A DNA stretch of 64,000 bases from Nocardia sp. XZ_19_385 (GTDB taxonomy: Bacteria > Actinomycetota > Actinomycetes > Mycobacteriales > Mycobacteriaceae), in NCBI RefSeq assembly GCF_015355755.1, contig NZ_JACVEE010000002.1, positions 1,736,001 to 1,800,000 on the forward strand, given 5' to 3'. Position numbers and translations under genes: made by a program. This document shows positions 40,859 to 50,410 of this stretch, in pieces. Below the pieces are notes generated by a model. It did not search any database. It was given only the letters and a program-made list of their open reading frames with translations, and was not told the origin of the DNA. The stretch's first letter is position 1. The number at the start of each line of letters is the position of its first letter.

Positions 40859-43800
40859 ATGGTTGGGGCCAGTTTGGAAAGTGAGTGGGAGATGCGTGAC
40901 GCCGCTAGGTCCGGCAAGAAGCGCTGGGCGCTTGGCAATTGGGACCTGCGCTGGAAGGTTACGGCGGTCCTTGCCGTGCCGCTGGCGGTCGCGGTTGGGC
41001 TCGGCGTGTCGAGGATTACCTCAGAGTTTTCCGAAGCCGGTCGGCTCGAGGCGATTTCGGAGAACATCGAGGTCATCCCGGCCGTAACCGGGTTGCGTTC
41101 GACCTACAACACCGTTGTGGGTTCGCAGTTGATTTCGCTTGCGCCGGGCACGTCCATCGTGACCGACCAGAACTTGACCGATCTGGACAAAGCCCTGGTC
41201 GAGGCCGAGGCCTCGATCAGCGCCCTGGACAATCTGCCGAAGGCGCGCGCCGCCTTCGAGAGCATGATCACCCAGGCGAAAACCACTCGGGCCCAGGGCA
41301 AGGCGCCGACGCCGAACGCGGCGGAAGCACTAGCCCAGATCGACAAGGCGACCAACGAGTCGGTCACCATCCTGGAGACCGCTACCTCGCAGGTCAGCGA
41401 CCCGGGGTTGGACGCCGCGAAGCTGCGCCTTGTCGATTCGATCAACACCCGAGGCACCCTGGTTCCCGAGCTGGCGGCGTTCAGCGAGTTCCTGCGCGGT
41501 TCGCATGTGACGGGCCTGTCGAACTTCTTCACCACCGCCAATACCGAGCGGCAGCTGCTCAACATGCTCGCGCACCGGTTCCCCGACGGGGATCCGGCGA
41601 TCGCCGACCTCCGGGCCGGTGTGGATACCCGGATCTCGCTGGTCAGCAGCCCGGACATCACCGCGGGCAAGATCCCGATCGGCGAGCTGAAGAACTCGAT
41701 GACGACCAGCCTGGACGTCTACGATCGGATTATCGCCAAGGCCACCAAGGACATCGAAGCCGCGATGTCGCGGCTGTCGGGTAAGGCCAATACCGACGCC
41801 TGGACCTACACCGCGGTCGTGCTCGCGACCATCCTCGCGGCGCTGTTGCTCGCGGTGTTCGTCGCCCGCTCGATGATCGTGCCGCTGCACCGCCTGCGCC
41901 TCGCGGCCCTGCGCGTCGCCGAAAGCGACCTGCCGCACGAGGTCGCCCAGCTCCGTAACGGCGCCGCCCCGGAAGACGTGCCGCTGGAACCGATGCCGGT
42001 GCGCAGCTCCGAGGAGATCGGCCAGCTGGCTCGCGCCGTCGACGATATCCACGGCCAGGCGCTGCGTTTGGCCAGTGATCAGGCGCAGATGCGTTCGCAG
42101 GTCAACGACATGTTCGAGACCTTGGCGCGGCGCTCCAAGTCGCTCGTCGACCATCAGCTCAGCCTGATCGAGGCGATGGAGTACGACGAGAAGGACCCGC
42201 GCCTGCTCGAAAACCTCTTCCGCCTGGACCATCTCGCCGCGCGTATGCGCCGTAACGGTGACAACCTGCTGATTCTGGCCGGCACCAAGCAGCGCCGCGC
42301 CAAGTCCGCCCCGGTCGAGATCGCCGACGTGCTGCGTGCCGCGATCTCCGAGGTCGAGGACTACGAGCGCGTGAAACTGGGCGCGACGCCGCGCGGTTCG
42401 CTGATCGAGCCCGCCGCCTCCGACCTGGCGCACCTGTTCGCCGAGCTCCTGGACAACGCGCTGCGTGCCTCGCCGCCGGAAACGGACGTGAAGTTCACCT
42501 TCGCGCAGGCGCACGACCAGGGCCTGCTGATCGAGGTCGCCGACCGCGGCATCGGTATGCCGCCGGCCGAAATGGTCGAGATCAACCGGCGTTTGGAGCA
42601 GACCGCGGAGCCGGGCCCCGATACCGCCCGCCACATGGGTCTTTTCGTGGTCGGCCGGTTGGCCGAGCGGCACGGTTTGACCGTGCGGCTGCGCCCGACC
42701 TTCGACACCGCGCGCGATCCGGGTGTAACGGTGACCGTCCATGTCCCGGTAGGCCTGATCGTGCACGGCAAAGCAAGCGTCCAGCAAACCACTCCGGCGG
42801 CTCCGGTCGCCGCGGAGCGCCCGCGTCCGTCGGCCGCTTCGTCGATGCAGATGCGGGCGATCCAGCGCACGCCGCAGGGCAACGTCATGGTGACGGTGGA
42901 TCCGGGCGTCAGCGGCCCGGTCGACGCGCCGAGCGCGCAACCGCCGGGCACTCCGGCCGGCGGTGGCGGTCTGCCGCAGCGCCAGCCGGGTTCGGCCGCG
43001 GCCGCCGCGGGCATGCGCCAAGAAGGCGCGCAGTCCGGTCCGACCTTGCGTCCGGCGCCGGGTCAGGCGCAGAACGGTCCGCAGCGCGGCAAGCTCGCCG
43101 CGGCCAGCCTGCCCAAGCGCAACCTCGCCGGTGGTCCGCCGCCGCGTCAGCCGGGTACGCCCGATCCAGCCGTGTCCAGCGCGTCCGGCGGGTTGCCCCC
43201 GCGCGACGCGAACGGCGGTCTGCCGCAGCGTCAGCCGGGTGGCAATGGTGCGCCGCAGCCGACGGGTGGTGGGCTGCCGCAGCGGCAGCCCGGCGCCAAC
43301 GGCGCGCCCGGGCGGCAGCCGGATGCCGGTCTGCCGCAGCGGGATCTGTCCGCCGGTGGTCTGCCCTCGCGTCAGGCTCCGAGCATGCCGCAGCGGGACG
43401 CCAACCCGATCGCACCGGCCGCCAGCGGTCTGCCGCAGCGCGAGCCGGGTGTGAACGGTCCCACGGTCAAGGGCGCGACAGTGCCGCCGCCTCGGGTCAA
43501 CCCGCCGGTGTCGCGGGAAACCGCGCTGCCGCAGCGGGAACCGGGCGCGGGTTCGGTGCCGCAGCGTCCGGCCGCCTCGACCGGTTTGCCGCAGCGTCAG
43601 CCGTCAGGCTTGCCGCAGCGGGATCCGTCCGCGGGTGGTTTGCCGCAGCGTGATTCGGCCTCGTCCGGTTTGCCGCAGCGTGATTCGGCCTCGACCGGTT
43701 TGCCGCAGCGTGATTCGGCCTCGACCGGTTTGCCGCAGCGTGATTCGGCCTCGACCGGTTTGCCGCAGCGTGATCCGGCCTCGACCGGTTTGCCGCAGCG

Positions 43801-44542
43801 TGATCCGGCCTCGACCGGTCTGCCACAGCGTCAGCCCGCCGCGTCCACTCCGCCGCAGCGTGAGCCCGGCGGACTGCCGCAGCGTGAGCCTGGTGGCCTG
43901 CCGCAGCGTCAGCCGGGTGCCTCGCCGCTGGGTCTGCCGCAGCGTGAGCCCGGTGCTTCGCCGCTCGGCGGTGGCCTCCCGCGACGGGAGCCTGCCCCGA
44001 CCGACCTGCCGCAGCGTGCTGCCGGTCTCTCACAGCGGGAGCGGGGCGCGGCCGACGTGGCCGACAGCGCATTGTCTTCCGGCACACCGGATTCGCTGGC
44101 GCCTGCCCGCGACCCCGGCAAGCACAGCATGCGCTCGGATCCGGCCAAGGCGGCCTCGTTCTTCCAGACTCGACTGCAGCCCGCGGTCGAAACCGGATCG
44201 GCGATGGACAGCCCGATCTTCGCCGAGATGATGTCGGCGTGGCTGTCGGATCCGAATCCGGACCGGTCCCAGGTGGCCGCCGCCTTCGAATCACCGGGTG
44301 ACGAAGGTTGGCAGGCCGCGCGCCGGGCTTCCGAGGCGCAAGCCGAGAAAAAGACCGCCGCCGGGTTGCCGCAACGCGATCCGGGCGGAAGGCTGGTCCC
44401 CGGCGGTGTCACCGGTGCCGCCAGGGAACGGGCACCCCGCCGCGATCCGGAAATGATCAGGTCCAGCTTGAGTCGTCACCAGCAGGGCGTCCGGGATGGC
44501 CGCTCAATGAAAGCACCCCTAACCGGAGAAGGAGACCGATGA
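40859..44542 (+). CDS. cvnA: conservon sensor kinase-like protein CvnA with LPQR-repeat tail
   Basis: ATG 40859 gives 1227 residues; ATG 40892 ([14 protein letters not shown]) is the start I would expect from homologues, but neither has an ideal ribosome site. Order: membrane helix (~residues 36-55), an extracytoplasmic sensing domain to ~315, a second helix ([20 protein letters not shown]), a HAMP-like segment, then a kinase core. The core has [34 protein letters not shown] and the HATPase motifs [13 protein letters not shown] and VADRGIGMP. From ~700 the protein becomes a Pro/Gln/Arg-rich tail with about 20 LPQR motifs up to ~1170. It heads the four-gene conservon, with an ATGA overlap to cvnB. 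Confidence 0.92.
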   Translation: MVGASLESEWEMRDAARSGKKRWALGNWDLRWKVTAVLAVPLAVAVGLGVSRITSEFSEAGRLEAISENIEVIPAVTGLRSTYNTVVGSQLISLAPGTSIVTDQNLTDLDKALVEAEASISALDNLPKARAAFESMITQAKTTRAQGKAPTPNAAEALAQIDKATNESVTILETATSQVSDPGLDAAKLRLVDSINTRGTLVPELAAFSEFLRGSHVTGLSNFFTTANTERQLLNMLAHRFPDGDPAIADLRAGVDTRISLVSSPDITAGKIPIGELKNSMTTSLDVYDRIIAKATKDIEAAMSRLSGKANTDAWTYTAVVLATILAALLLAVFVARSMIVPLHRLRLAALRVAESDLPHEVAQLRNGAAPEDVPLEPMPVRSSEEIGQLARAVDDIHGQALRLASDQAQMRSQVNDMFETLARRSKSLVDHQLSLIEAMEYDEKDPRLLENLFRLDHLAARMRRNGDNLLILAGTKQRRAKSAPVEIADVLRAAISEVEDYERVKLGATPRGSLIEPAASDLAHLFAELLDNALRASPPETDVKFTFAQAHDQGLLIEVADRGIGMPPAEMVEINRRLEQTAEPGPDTARHMGLFVVGRLAERHGLTVRLRPTFDTARDPGVTVTVHVPVGLIVHGKASVQQTTPAAPVAAERPRPSAASSMQMRAIQRTPQGNVMVTVDPGVSGPVDAPSAQPPGTPAGGGGLPQRQPGSAAAAAGMRQEGAQSGPTLRPAPGQAQNGPQRGKLAAASLPKRNLAGGPPPRQPGTPDPAVSSASGGLPPRDANGGLPQRQPGGNGAPQPTGGGLPQRQPGANGAPGRQPDAGLPQRDLSAGGLPSRQAPSMPQRDANPIAPAASGLPQREPGVNGPTVKGATVPPPRVNPPVSRETALPQREPGAGSVPQRPAASTGLPQRQPSGLPQRDPSAGGLPQRDSASSGLPQRDSASTGLPQRDSASTGLPQRDSASTGLPQRDPASTGLPQRDPASTGLPQRQPAASTPPQREPGGLPQREPGGLPQRQPGASPLGLPQREPGASPLGGGLPRREPAPTDLPQRAAGLSQRERGAADVADSALSSGTPDSLAPARDPGKHSMRSDPAKAASFFQTRLQPAVETGSAMDSPIFAEMMSAWLSDPNPDRSQVAAAFESPGDEGWQAARRASEAQAEKKTAAGLPQRDPGGRLVPGGVTGAARERAPRRDPEMIRSSLSRHQQGVRDGRSMKAPLTGEGDR
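43651..43830 (+). repeat. 30-bp tandem repeat encoding [10 protein letters not shown]
   Basis: Six consecutive 30-bp units (boundaries 43651, 43681, 43711, 43741, 43771, 43801) encode D-S/P-A-S-T/S-G-LPQR. The four central ones are almost identical at the DNA level, which points to recent unit duplication. A looser LPQR spacing continues on both sides from about 42970 to 44380. Confidence 0.9.
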
Positions 44543-44952
44543 ACCCCGATCTAGGTGGTACGAATCGTCAACTGGATTGGCTGGTTTCGAACTTCGCCAA
44601 CGAGGTTCCTGGCGTAGCCCATGCCGTCCTGGTTTCGGCTGACGGCCTACTCATGGCCGCGAGCGCACAGCTGCCCGTCGACCGTGCCGAGCAGCTCTCG
44701 GCTGTCACCGCGGGGCTCGCGAGCCTCTCGGTGGGCGTCTCGAACCTGTTCGAGGGCGGCACCGTGCTGCAGTCGGTCGTCGAGATGGAGCACGGTTACC
44801 TGCTGCTCATGGCGGTCGGCGACGGGTCCTACCTCGCGGTGCTGACCAACACGTCCTGCGACATCGGACAGGTCGGCTACGAAATGGCTTTGTTGGTCGA
44901 GCGTGTGGGCCAGACAGTGCAGGCCACACCACGCGTCACGATGGGTTCCTGA
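44539..44952 (+). CDS. cvnB: roadblock/LC7-domain protein CvnB
   Basis: ATG 44539 overlaps the cvnA stop (ATGA) and follows GAAGGAG, giving 137 residues. The roadblock/LC7 fold is visible as [48 protein letters not shown], and [22 protein letters not shown]. In conservons this small protein partners the GTPase CvnD at the membrane with CvnA, as in Streptomyces CvnA1-D1 and in the mglB-like pairs. No signal peptide is present. Confidence 0.92.
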   Translation: MNPDLGGTNRQLDWLVSNFANEVPGVAHAVLVSADGLLMAASAQLPVDRAEQLSAVTAGLASLSVGVSNLFEGGTVLQSVVEMEHGYLLLMAVGDGSYLAVLTNTSCDIGQVGYEMALLVERVGQTVQATPRVTMGS

Positions 44953-44959
44953 TGGTGGG

Positions 44960-45334
44960 ATGGACATAGAAGATCACCGCGTGGGGAGCGCCGAGCCGAG
45001 CCTCGTTCGCCCATATTCGCTGACGGCCGGTCGCACCCGGCCGACAGTGGAGTTGGCGTTGGAGGCTCTCGTCGCATCGCATCCGGTCGCCCTGGAGCGG
45101 CAGTTCGAACTGACCAACATCGAGACGTCAATCGTGGAGTTGTGCAGAGAATCGCCGTCCGTTGCCGAACTCGCGGCGCGCCTGAGTATTCCGATCGGAG
45201 TGGCCCGGGTTCTCGTGGCCGACCTGATCGAAGCCGGGCATGTCCGAGTTTCGGCGACTTTGAAAGACGATTCCAGCGACGATGAACGTCGCGAGCTGAT
45301 CGAAAGGGTTCTCAGTGGACTCCGGCGTATATGA
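44960..45334 (+). CDS. cvnC: DUF742 protein CvnC
   Basis: ATG 44960 gives 124 residues (MDIEDHRVGSAEPSLVRPYSL), eight bases after the cvnB stop. DUF742 signs are RPYSLTAGRTRPTVELALEAL, the helix-turn-helix-like SPSVAELAARLSIPIGVARVLVADLIEAG and the ERRELIERVLSGLRRI end. It has no membrane helix. It is always the third conservon gene; its molecular role is not established. It overlaps cvnD by 20 bases. Confidence 0.9.
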   Translation: MDIEDHRVGSAEPSLVRPYSLTAGRTRPTVELALEALVASHPVALERQFELTNIETSIVELCRESPSVAELAARLSIPIGVARVLVADLIEAGHVRVSATLKDDSSDDERRELIERVLSGLRRI

Positions 45335-45917
45335 TTCGACGGCGCATGTCGATACCCGCACCAGCAAGCCGACCTCGGCGAAGATCGTGGTCGCGGGTGG
45401 TTTCGGTGTCGGCAAGACCACAATGGTCGGTGCTGTTTCGGAGATCGTTCCGCTGCGCACCGAGGCCTTGGTGACCAACGCCAGTACCGGAATCGACAAT
45501 CTGACCGGCATCCCGATGAAGTCGACCACCACGGTGGCGATGGACTTCGGCCGGATCAGCCTCGCCGACGACCTGGTGCTGTACCTGTTCGGTACACCTG
45601 GCCAGTACCGATTCTGGTTCATGTGGGACGACCTGATCCGCGGCGCCATCGGCGCGGTGGTGCTGGTCGACACCCGTAGGCTCGAGGACAGCTTCGCGGC
45701 CGTCGACTACTTCGAGGCGCGCAACCTACCGTTCCTGGTGGCGCTCAACGAATTCGACGACGCACCGCGTTACCCGATCGAGGACATCCGGCAGGCCCTC
45801 GCGGTCTCCGCGGATGTGCCGATCCTCTCGATGGACGCCCGCCGGCGCGAGCCCGCCAAGCAGGCGCTGGTCTCGCTCACCGAGTACGCCCTGCGCAAGG
45901 TGATGCAGGGGTACTGA
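45315..45917 (+). CDS. cvnD: small Ras/Arf-like GTPase CvnD
   Basis: GTG 45315, inside cvnC, gives 200 residues. G1 is VAGGFGVGKTTMVGAV, G3 is FGTPGQYRFW, and G4 is NEFDDAP with Glu in place of the usual Lys (NKxD becomes NEFD), common in this subfamily. G5 is weak. It is a MglA/ATP-GTP-binding type GTPase that cycles nucleotide state, probably with CvnB as partner. Cotranscribed with cvnA-C and likely with accD3 (13-bp gap). Confidence 0.93.
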   Translation: MDSGVYDSTAHVDTRTSKPTSAKIVVAGGFGVGKTTMVGAVSEIVPLRTEALVTNASTGIDNLTGIPMKSTTTVAMDFGRISLADDLVLYLFGTPGQYRFWFMWDDLIRGAIGAVVLVDTRRLEDSFAAVDYFEARNLPFLVALNEFDDAPRYPIEDIRQALAVSADVPILSMDARRREPAKQALVSLTEYALRKVMQGY

Positions 45918-45930
45918 GTACGCTCCCTCG

Positions 45931-47418
45931 GTGCGCATTTCGGCCGGGGAATTACTCGAGCAGCTGCTCGATTCGGGATCATTCGTCAGCTGGGACCGGC
46001 CACCGCTACCGGTGGCCGGTACTTCGCGGTATCGCGACGCGTTGAGCCGGGCCGCGCAATCCGCGGGCACCGACGAGTCGGTGCTGACCGGAGAAGGTCT
46101 GTTGCGCGGTCGCCGGGTCGCCGTAATCGCTTGCGAGTTCGGATTTCTGGCGGGTTCTATCGGTGTGGCGGCGGCGGAACGCATCGTCACCGCTGTCGAA
46201 CGCGCCACCGAACTGGGCCTGCCGCTGATCGCTTCGCCGACCTCCGGCGGCACCCGAATGCAAGAGGGCACAGTCGCTTTCGTGCAGATGGTGAAGATCG
46301 CGGCCGCAGTCGCGGTACACAAGTCGGCGGGCCATCCCTACCTGGTCTACCTGCGGGACCCGACCATGGGTGGAGTGTTCGCCTCCTGGGGCTCGCTGGG
46401 CCACATCACCTTCGCCCAGCCCGGCGCGCTGATCGGCTTCCTCGGCCCGCGCGTCTATAAAGCCTTGTACGACAAGCCTTTCCCCGAGGGCGTGCAAACC
46501 GCCGAGAACCTCTACCGCAACGGTGTCATCGACGGCGTCGTCCCGATCTCGGTCTTCCGCCGCATCGCCCACCGCGCCCTGAGCGTCCTCAGCGGCGATA
46601 TCCTCCCGAGTCCTCCAGCGGCCCAGGAGATTCCGCGCCCCGCACCCGCCGACATCCCGGCCTGGCAATCGGTCCTGTCCTCCCGCCGCCCCGACCGCCC
46701 CGGCATCCGCGACCTCTTACGCCACGTCACCCAACGGGTCCCACTCAGCGGCACCGGCCAAGGCGAATCCGACCGCACCGTAGTCCACGCCCTGGCCCGC
46801 TTCCGCGGCCAGCCCTGCGTCGTCTTCGGCCACGACCGCTCCGGCCAGCACGGCGAAACCACCATGGGCCCCGCGGCTTTACGCGAAGCCCGCCGCAGCA
46901 TGGCCCTCGCCCAAGAACTCCGCGTCCCCCTCGTGCTGGTCATCGACACGGTCGGCGCCGCGTTGTCCAAGGAGGCCGAAGAACGCGGCCTGGCCCCCGA
47001 AATCGCCCGCTGCCTGGCCGATCTCACCACGCTGAACACTCCGACGGTCTCAGTCCTACTCGGCCAAGGCACCGGCGGCGGCGCCCTGGCCCTACTCCCC
47101 GCCGACCGCGTCCTCGCCGCGTCCCACGCCTGGCTCGCACCCTTACCTCCCGAAGGCGCCAGCGCCATCGTCTACCGAGACACCGACCACGCCGCGGACT
47201 TAGCTGTAGCCCAACGCATTCGCTCGACCGACTTACTCGCAGACGGCATCGTCGACCGCATCGTCCCCGAAAACCCCGACGCCGCCGACGAACCCGTCGA
47301 CTTCGCCCGCCGCATGGTCCTCGCCATCGCCGACGAACTGACCCACCTCCGCACCCAGCCGGAAGAACACCTCCACCGCCTCCGCCACCACCGCTACCGC
47401 CGACTCGGCCTGCAATGA
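45931..47418 (+). CDS. accD3: AccD3-type carboxyltransferase (acyl-CoA carboxylase beta-like)
   Basis: GTG 45931 gives 495 residues, the length of Rv0904c. The two crotonase-like halves are clear: N-terminal with ASPTSGGTRMQEGTVAF and GGVFASWGSLGHITFAQPGALIGFLGPR; C-terminal with TTMGPAALREARRSMALAQEL and LGQGTGGGALALLPADRVLAASHAWLAPLPPEGAS. These bind acyl-CoA and carboxybiotin. AccD3 is the carboxyltransferase of uncertain substrate in mycobacteria (acetyl-CoA carboxylation is proposed). Here it follows the conservon instead of prrA as in M. tuberculosis. Confidence 0.92.
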   Translation: MRISAGELLEQLLDSGSFVSWDRPPLPVAGTSRYRDALSRAAQSAGTDESVLTGEGLLRGRRVAVIACEFGFLAGSIGVAAAERIVTAVERATELGLPLIASPTSGGTRMQEGTVAFVQMVKIAAAVAVHKSAGHPYLVYLRDPTMGGVFASWGSLGHITFAQPGALIGFLGPRVYKALYDKPFPEGVQTAENLYRNGVIDGVVPISVFRRIAHRALSVLSGDILPSPPAAQEIPRPAPADIPAWQSVLSSRRPDRPGIRDLLRHVTQRVPLSGTGQGESDRTVVHALARFRGQPCVVFGHDRSGQHGETTMGPAALREARRSMALAQELRVPLVLVIDTVGAALSKEAEERGLAPEIARCLADLTTLNTPTVSVLLGQGTGGGALALLPADRVLAASHAWLAPLPPEGASAIVYRDTDHAADLAVAQRIRSTDLLADGIVDRIVPENPDAADEPVDFARRMVLAIADELTHLRTQPEEHLHRLRHHRYRRLGLQ

Positions 47419-47729
47419 GCGATCAGCCACCGCCTAAGGCACTCGACGGTGCCATCGTCGAGCTGTTCGCATTCACGAAGAGTGCGCAGGCAACAGGCGT
47501 CACCCGGCATTCCTTGATCAGCGGCTCCGTAACCCAGATCCTCGATCCCGGAACACAGTTCCTCGCCCTCGCGATCGCAAAGTACAACGAGGACGCCTCC
47601 GCCGGTTGCTATCTCTTCTATTGCGACGCCAACTGGTCAGTGCTCACCGACACTTGGCATGAGACCGTCGAAGACGCGATAGACCAGGCCAACGCCGAGT
47701 TCACGGGCCTGCAATTCGAACCACCCTGA
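47415..47729 (+). CDS. small conserved hypothetical protein
   Basis: This 104-residue acidic soluble protein overlaps the accD3 stop by four bases (ATGA at 47415-47418), so it is translationally coupled. It contains SLISGSVTQILDPGTQFLALAIAKYN, GCYLFYCDANWSVLTDTWHETVEDAIDQANAEF. The second phrase resembles a helix-containing DUF seen in immunity-like small proteins, but I do not recognise a family. Function unknown; position suggests nothing beyond cotranscription with accD3. Confidence 0.72.
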   Translation: MSDQPPPKALDGAIVELFAFTKSAQATGVTRHSLISGSVTQILDPGTQFLALAIAKYNEDASAGCYLFYCDANWSVLTDTWHETVEDAIDQANAEFTGLQFEPP

Positions 47730-47771
47730 ACTCTCACGCAGCGCCCGCATGGTCGGCACATCGACGTGTAG

Positions 47772-50096
47772 TCAGTCCTCGCCGAGCCAGGCGGGGTGCC
47801 AGAGGCGGCCGGTTTCGGTCCAGTTCATGAAGCGGACGATGCCGACGATTTTGGGGGTTACCCAGACGGCCTCTTTGCGTTCGTCGGCGGTGAGGTCGTT
47901 GTCGAAGGGGCTGGTTTTGCGCTCGAGCTTGTTCAGGCGTTTGGCGAGGTCACGCATGCCCTCGTCGCCGAAGCCGGTACCGACGCGGCCGACGTAGATC
48001 AGCCTGCCCTCGTGCGGGATGCCGATCAGCAGGGATTTGAAGCTGCGGGCTTCGCTGCGCCGGTAGCCGCCGACCACCACAGCGAGGGTGCGCCAGTTGC
48101 GTTGCTTGACCCAGGAGTGGCCGCGTTTGCCGGGGAGGTAGACCGAGTCTTTGCGTTTGGCGACCACGCCTTCCAGGCCCTGGTCCTGGCTGTATTGGAG
48201 GGCGGCTGCGCCGGGGCCGTCGAGACGGGGCGGGACCTGCATCGAGGGAACGGTGGCTGCGAGGGCTTCGAGGACGCGGCGGCGGTCGGCATAGCGTTTG
48301 CGGATGAGGGACGTGCCGTCGAGGTAGAGGACGTCGAAGGCGACGAAGACGGCGCGGGCCGCATCCGCTTGCAGGAGACCGAGATTGGCGAGGCCGTGGT
48401 CGTCGAAGACCACCGCCTCGCCGTCGAGCACGACGTCGTGGGCCGACAGTTCGTCAGCGAGCGGACCGATCCCCGGGTATCTATCGGTGACTACGATTCC
48501 GCGGCGACTGCGCAGCGTGAGTCTGCCGCCGGACACTTCGGCGATCACGCGGAAGCCATCCCACTTGGTCTCGAACGACCACTCGTCGTCGGCGAGTTCG
48601 GTGACGTCGCCTTCGGTGGCCAGCATCGGTTCGAGTCCGCGTGGGAAGGGAGCCGCGCCCTGTCGAGAGACCTTCTCCGGCCGAATCCCATTCGGCTCTG
48701 CCGCAGCACCTTTCGGCTTCTTCTCCGCGCCGTCGGACGCGTCCGGGTTCTGGTCGCGCATCAGATGCATGAGCCACTGGTTGCCGTTGGTCTGGATCAG
48801 CGCGAAGCGCCCGTTGAGCCGTTCGCCGTGGAATCGGACGATGACCTCGTCGTCGCGCCACTTCTCGGTCTCGTAGGTACCGGTATCCCAGATCGTCATC
48901 TCACCCGCGCCGTACTGCCCCTTGGGGATGGCGCCGTGGAAGTGCAGGTATTCCAGTGGATGGTCCTCGGTGTGCACCGCGAGCCGGTTCTGGTCGGAGG
49001 TGGTGGGCGGGCCTTTCGGCACCGCCCACGAGGCGAGCACTCCGTCGCGTTCGAGCCGCACGTCCCAGTGCAGCCGCCGGGCATGATGTTCCTGGACGAC
49101 GAACCGATTGCCGTCCGTGGCCTGCGGTGGCGTCGCGGGCACCGGCTCCGGCGTGCGCTCGGGATCGCGCATGGACCGATACTTGGTCAGCGCATCGCTT
49201 TTCGAGCCGTGCAGCGGCGGATCGAGATCGGCGAGCAGATCACCGTCGTCGCGCCAGCGCGCGAGCACCTCGTCGAAACGCAAGTGCCGCAGCTTCTTCC
49301 GATTCTCGATCTCGTCCCAGCTGCGTGGCGCGGCGGCATTCGGCTCGGCCCGCCCGCGCAACGAGTACGGCGCGATGGTGGTCTTCGACGGATTGTTCTG
49401 ACTCCAGTCGACGAAAACCTTTCCGGCCCGGACGTTCTTGGCCATCGTCGCCGTCACCAGATCCGGATGCAGCTTCTCCAGATTCGTGGCCACCTGCTTG
49501 GCCACCGTCGACGCCCCACCGGGGCTCAACGTCTTGTCCAGCGGCACATAGAGGTGAATTCCCTTGCTGCCACTGGTAACCGGGAACGTGCGCAGCCCGA
49601 TACCCTCCACCATGTCCCGCACCAGCAGCGCCACCCGCGCGCACTCGGGCAACCCGGCCCCCGGGCCCGGATCCAGATCGAAGACGATCCGCGTGGCATA
49701 ACCGATCTGATCGCCGTCGAAACGCCACTGCGGCACGTGGATTTCCAGCGCCGCCTGCTGCGCCAGCCAGGCCAGCCCGCCCTCGGAATCGATAACGGGA
49801 TATTCGGCGCGCCGGGAGGAATGCTCGACGACATGCCGTTCCATCCAGTCCGGCGCGTGCGACGGGAGGTTCTTCTCGAAGAACGAGGATTCCTCGACCC
49901 CGTTGGGCCAGCGTTTGCGCGTCACCGGGCGGCACGCGATATGCGGCAGCATGGCCGGCGCGATGGCCGTGTAATAGGCGATGACCTCGCCCTTTGTCGT
50001 CCCAGTGGCCGGATACAGCACCTTGTCGAGGTTGGTCAGATCAACCTCGACGGGGGTTTGGCCCGGGCTGCCACCGAACTCGCGGCGGGGAGACAT
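47772..50096 (-). CDS. ligD: multifunctional NHEJ DNA ligase LigD
   Basis: ATG 50096 (MSPRREFGG) gives 774 residues with the mycobacterial domain order polymerase, phosphoesterase, ligase. Polymerase (1-~300): KVLYPATGTTKGEVIAYY, the metal-binding FDLDPGPGAG and PVTSGSKGIHLYVPLD. Phosphoesterase (~325-470): FVVQEHHARRLHWDVRLE and HTEDHPLEYLHFHG. Ligase (~490-774): the adenylation Lys in FETKWDGFRV, then VVLDGEAVVF, LEGVVAKRKDSVY and KQRNW. It fills and seals double-strand breaks with Ku. No ku gene lies in this window. Confidence 0.95.
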   Translation of the reverse strand: MSPRREFGGSPGQTPVEVDLTNLDKVLYPATGTTKGEVIAYYTAIAPAMLPHIACRPVTRKRWPNGVEESSFFEKNLPSHAPDWMERHVVEHSSRRAEYPVIDSEGGLAWLAQQAALEIHVPQWRFDGDQIGYATRIVFDLDPGPGAGLPECARVALLVRDMVEGIGLRTFPVTSGSKGIHLYVPLDKTLSPGGASTVAKQVATNLEKLHPDLVTATMAKNVRAGKVFVDWSQNNPSKTTIAPYSLRGRAEPNAAAPRSWDEIENRKKLRHLRFDEVLARWRDDGDLLADLDPPLHGSKSDALTKYRSMRDPERTPEPVPATPPQATDGNRFVVQEHHARRLHWDVRLERDGVLASWAVPKGPPTTSDQNRLAVHTEDHPLEYLHFHGAIPKGQYGAGEMTIWDTGTYETEKWRDDEVIVRFHGERLNGRFALIQTNGNQWLMHLMRDQNPDASDGAEKKPKGAAAEPNGIRPEKVSRQGAAPFPRGLEPMLATEGDVTELADDEWSFETKWDGFRVIAEVSGGRLTLRSRRGIVVTDRYPGIGPLADELSAHDVVLDGEAVVFDDHGLANLGLLQADAARAVFVAFDVLYLDGTSLIRKRYADRRRVLEALAATVPSMQVPPRLDGPGAAALQYSQDQGLEGVVAKRKDSVYLPGKRGHSWVKQRNWRTLAVVVGGYRRSEARSFKSLLIGIPHEGRLIYVGRVGTGFGDEGMRDLAKRLNKLERKTSPFDNDLTADERKEAVWVTPKIVGIVRFMNWTETGRLWHPAWLGED

Positions 50097-50142
50097 ACCT
50101 GAATTCTAGTGGCGGGGACCGACAATCGGTCCCCGCCGCGCG

Positions 50143-50361
50143 TCAGGCCTGCGAGCCGGGCTGGGAACCGGGCTGCTCCGGCGGCACCGCCTTCTTGGCG
50201 GCCTCCTGCACCTTGTCGATCTTGTCGGTGTACTTGCCCTGGGTCTTCTTATCGACGAAATCGCCGGCCTTGTCGACCGCGCCGTGGATCTTGTCGGCGT
50301 TCTTGGTCGCCATATCCTTACCCTTGCCGACCAGGCCTTTGAGACTGTCCGCGAAACTCAT
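50143..50361 (-). CDS. MT0933-like antitoxin family protein
   Basis: ATG 50361 gives 72 residues: a helical, lysine-rich protein (SFADSLKGLVGKGKDMATKN, AVDKAGDFVDKKTQGKYTDKID) with a proline/glutamine tail, QPGSQPGSQA. It matches the MT0933-like antitoxin family (Rv0909). In M. tuberculosis the partner Rv0910 follows, but no such gene is here, so the antitoxin label is from similarity only. The gene is between ligD and the MBL-fold gene, all on the same strand. Confidence 0.8.
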   Translation of the reverse strand: MSFADSLKGLVGKGKDMATKNADKIHGAVDKAGDFVDKKTQGKYTDKIDKVQEAAKKAVPPEQPGSQPGSQA

Positions 50362-50410
50362 TCCCGGGTCCTTCCTGTCGATCGAGCTCTGTGGTCGAAA
50401 CCGACTGGTT

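Noticed and set aside
41330..43021. 563-codon minus-strand frame opposite cvnA
   Set aside because: Antisense shadow of the kinase; no domain and no ribosome site.
43600..43960. Short tandem repeats as a possible CRISPR array
   Set aside because: The repeats are in frame, directly tandem without unique spacers, and encode [10 protein letters not shown]; they are protein repeats.
42960..44400. LPQR motifs as sortase (LPXTG-type) signals
   Set aside because: No Thr-Gly, no following membrane helix or basic tail, and many internal copies; not a sortase signal.
47796..50102. 768-codon open frame on the plus strand opposite ligD
   Set aside because: Shadow of ligD in a GC-rich genome; no recognisable motif in the translation.
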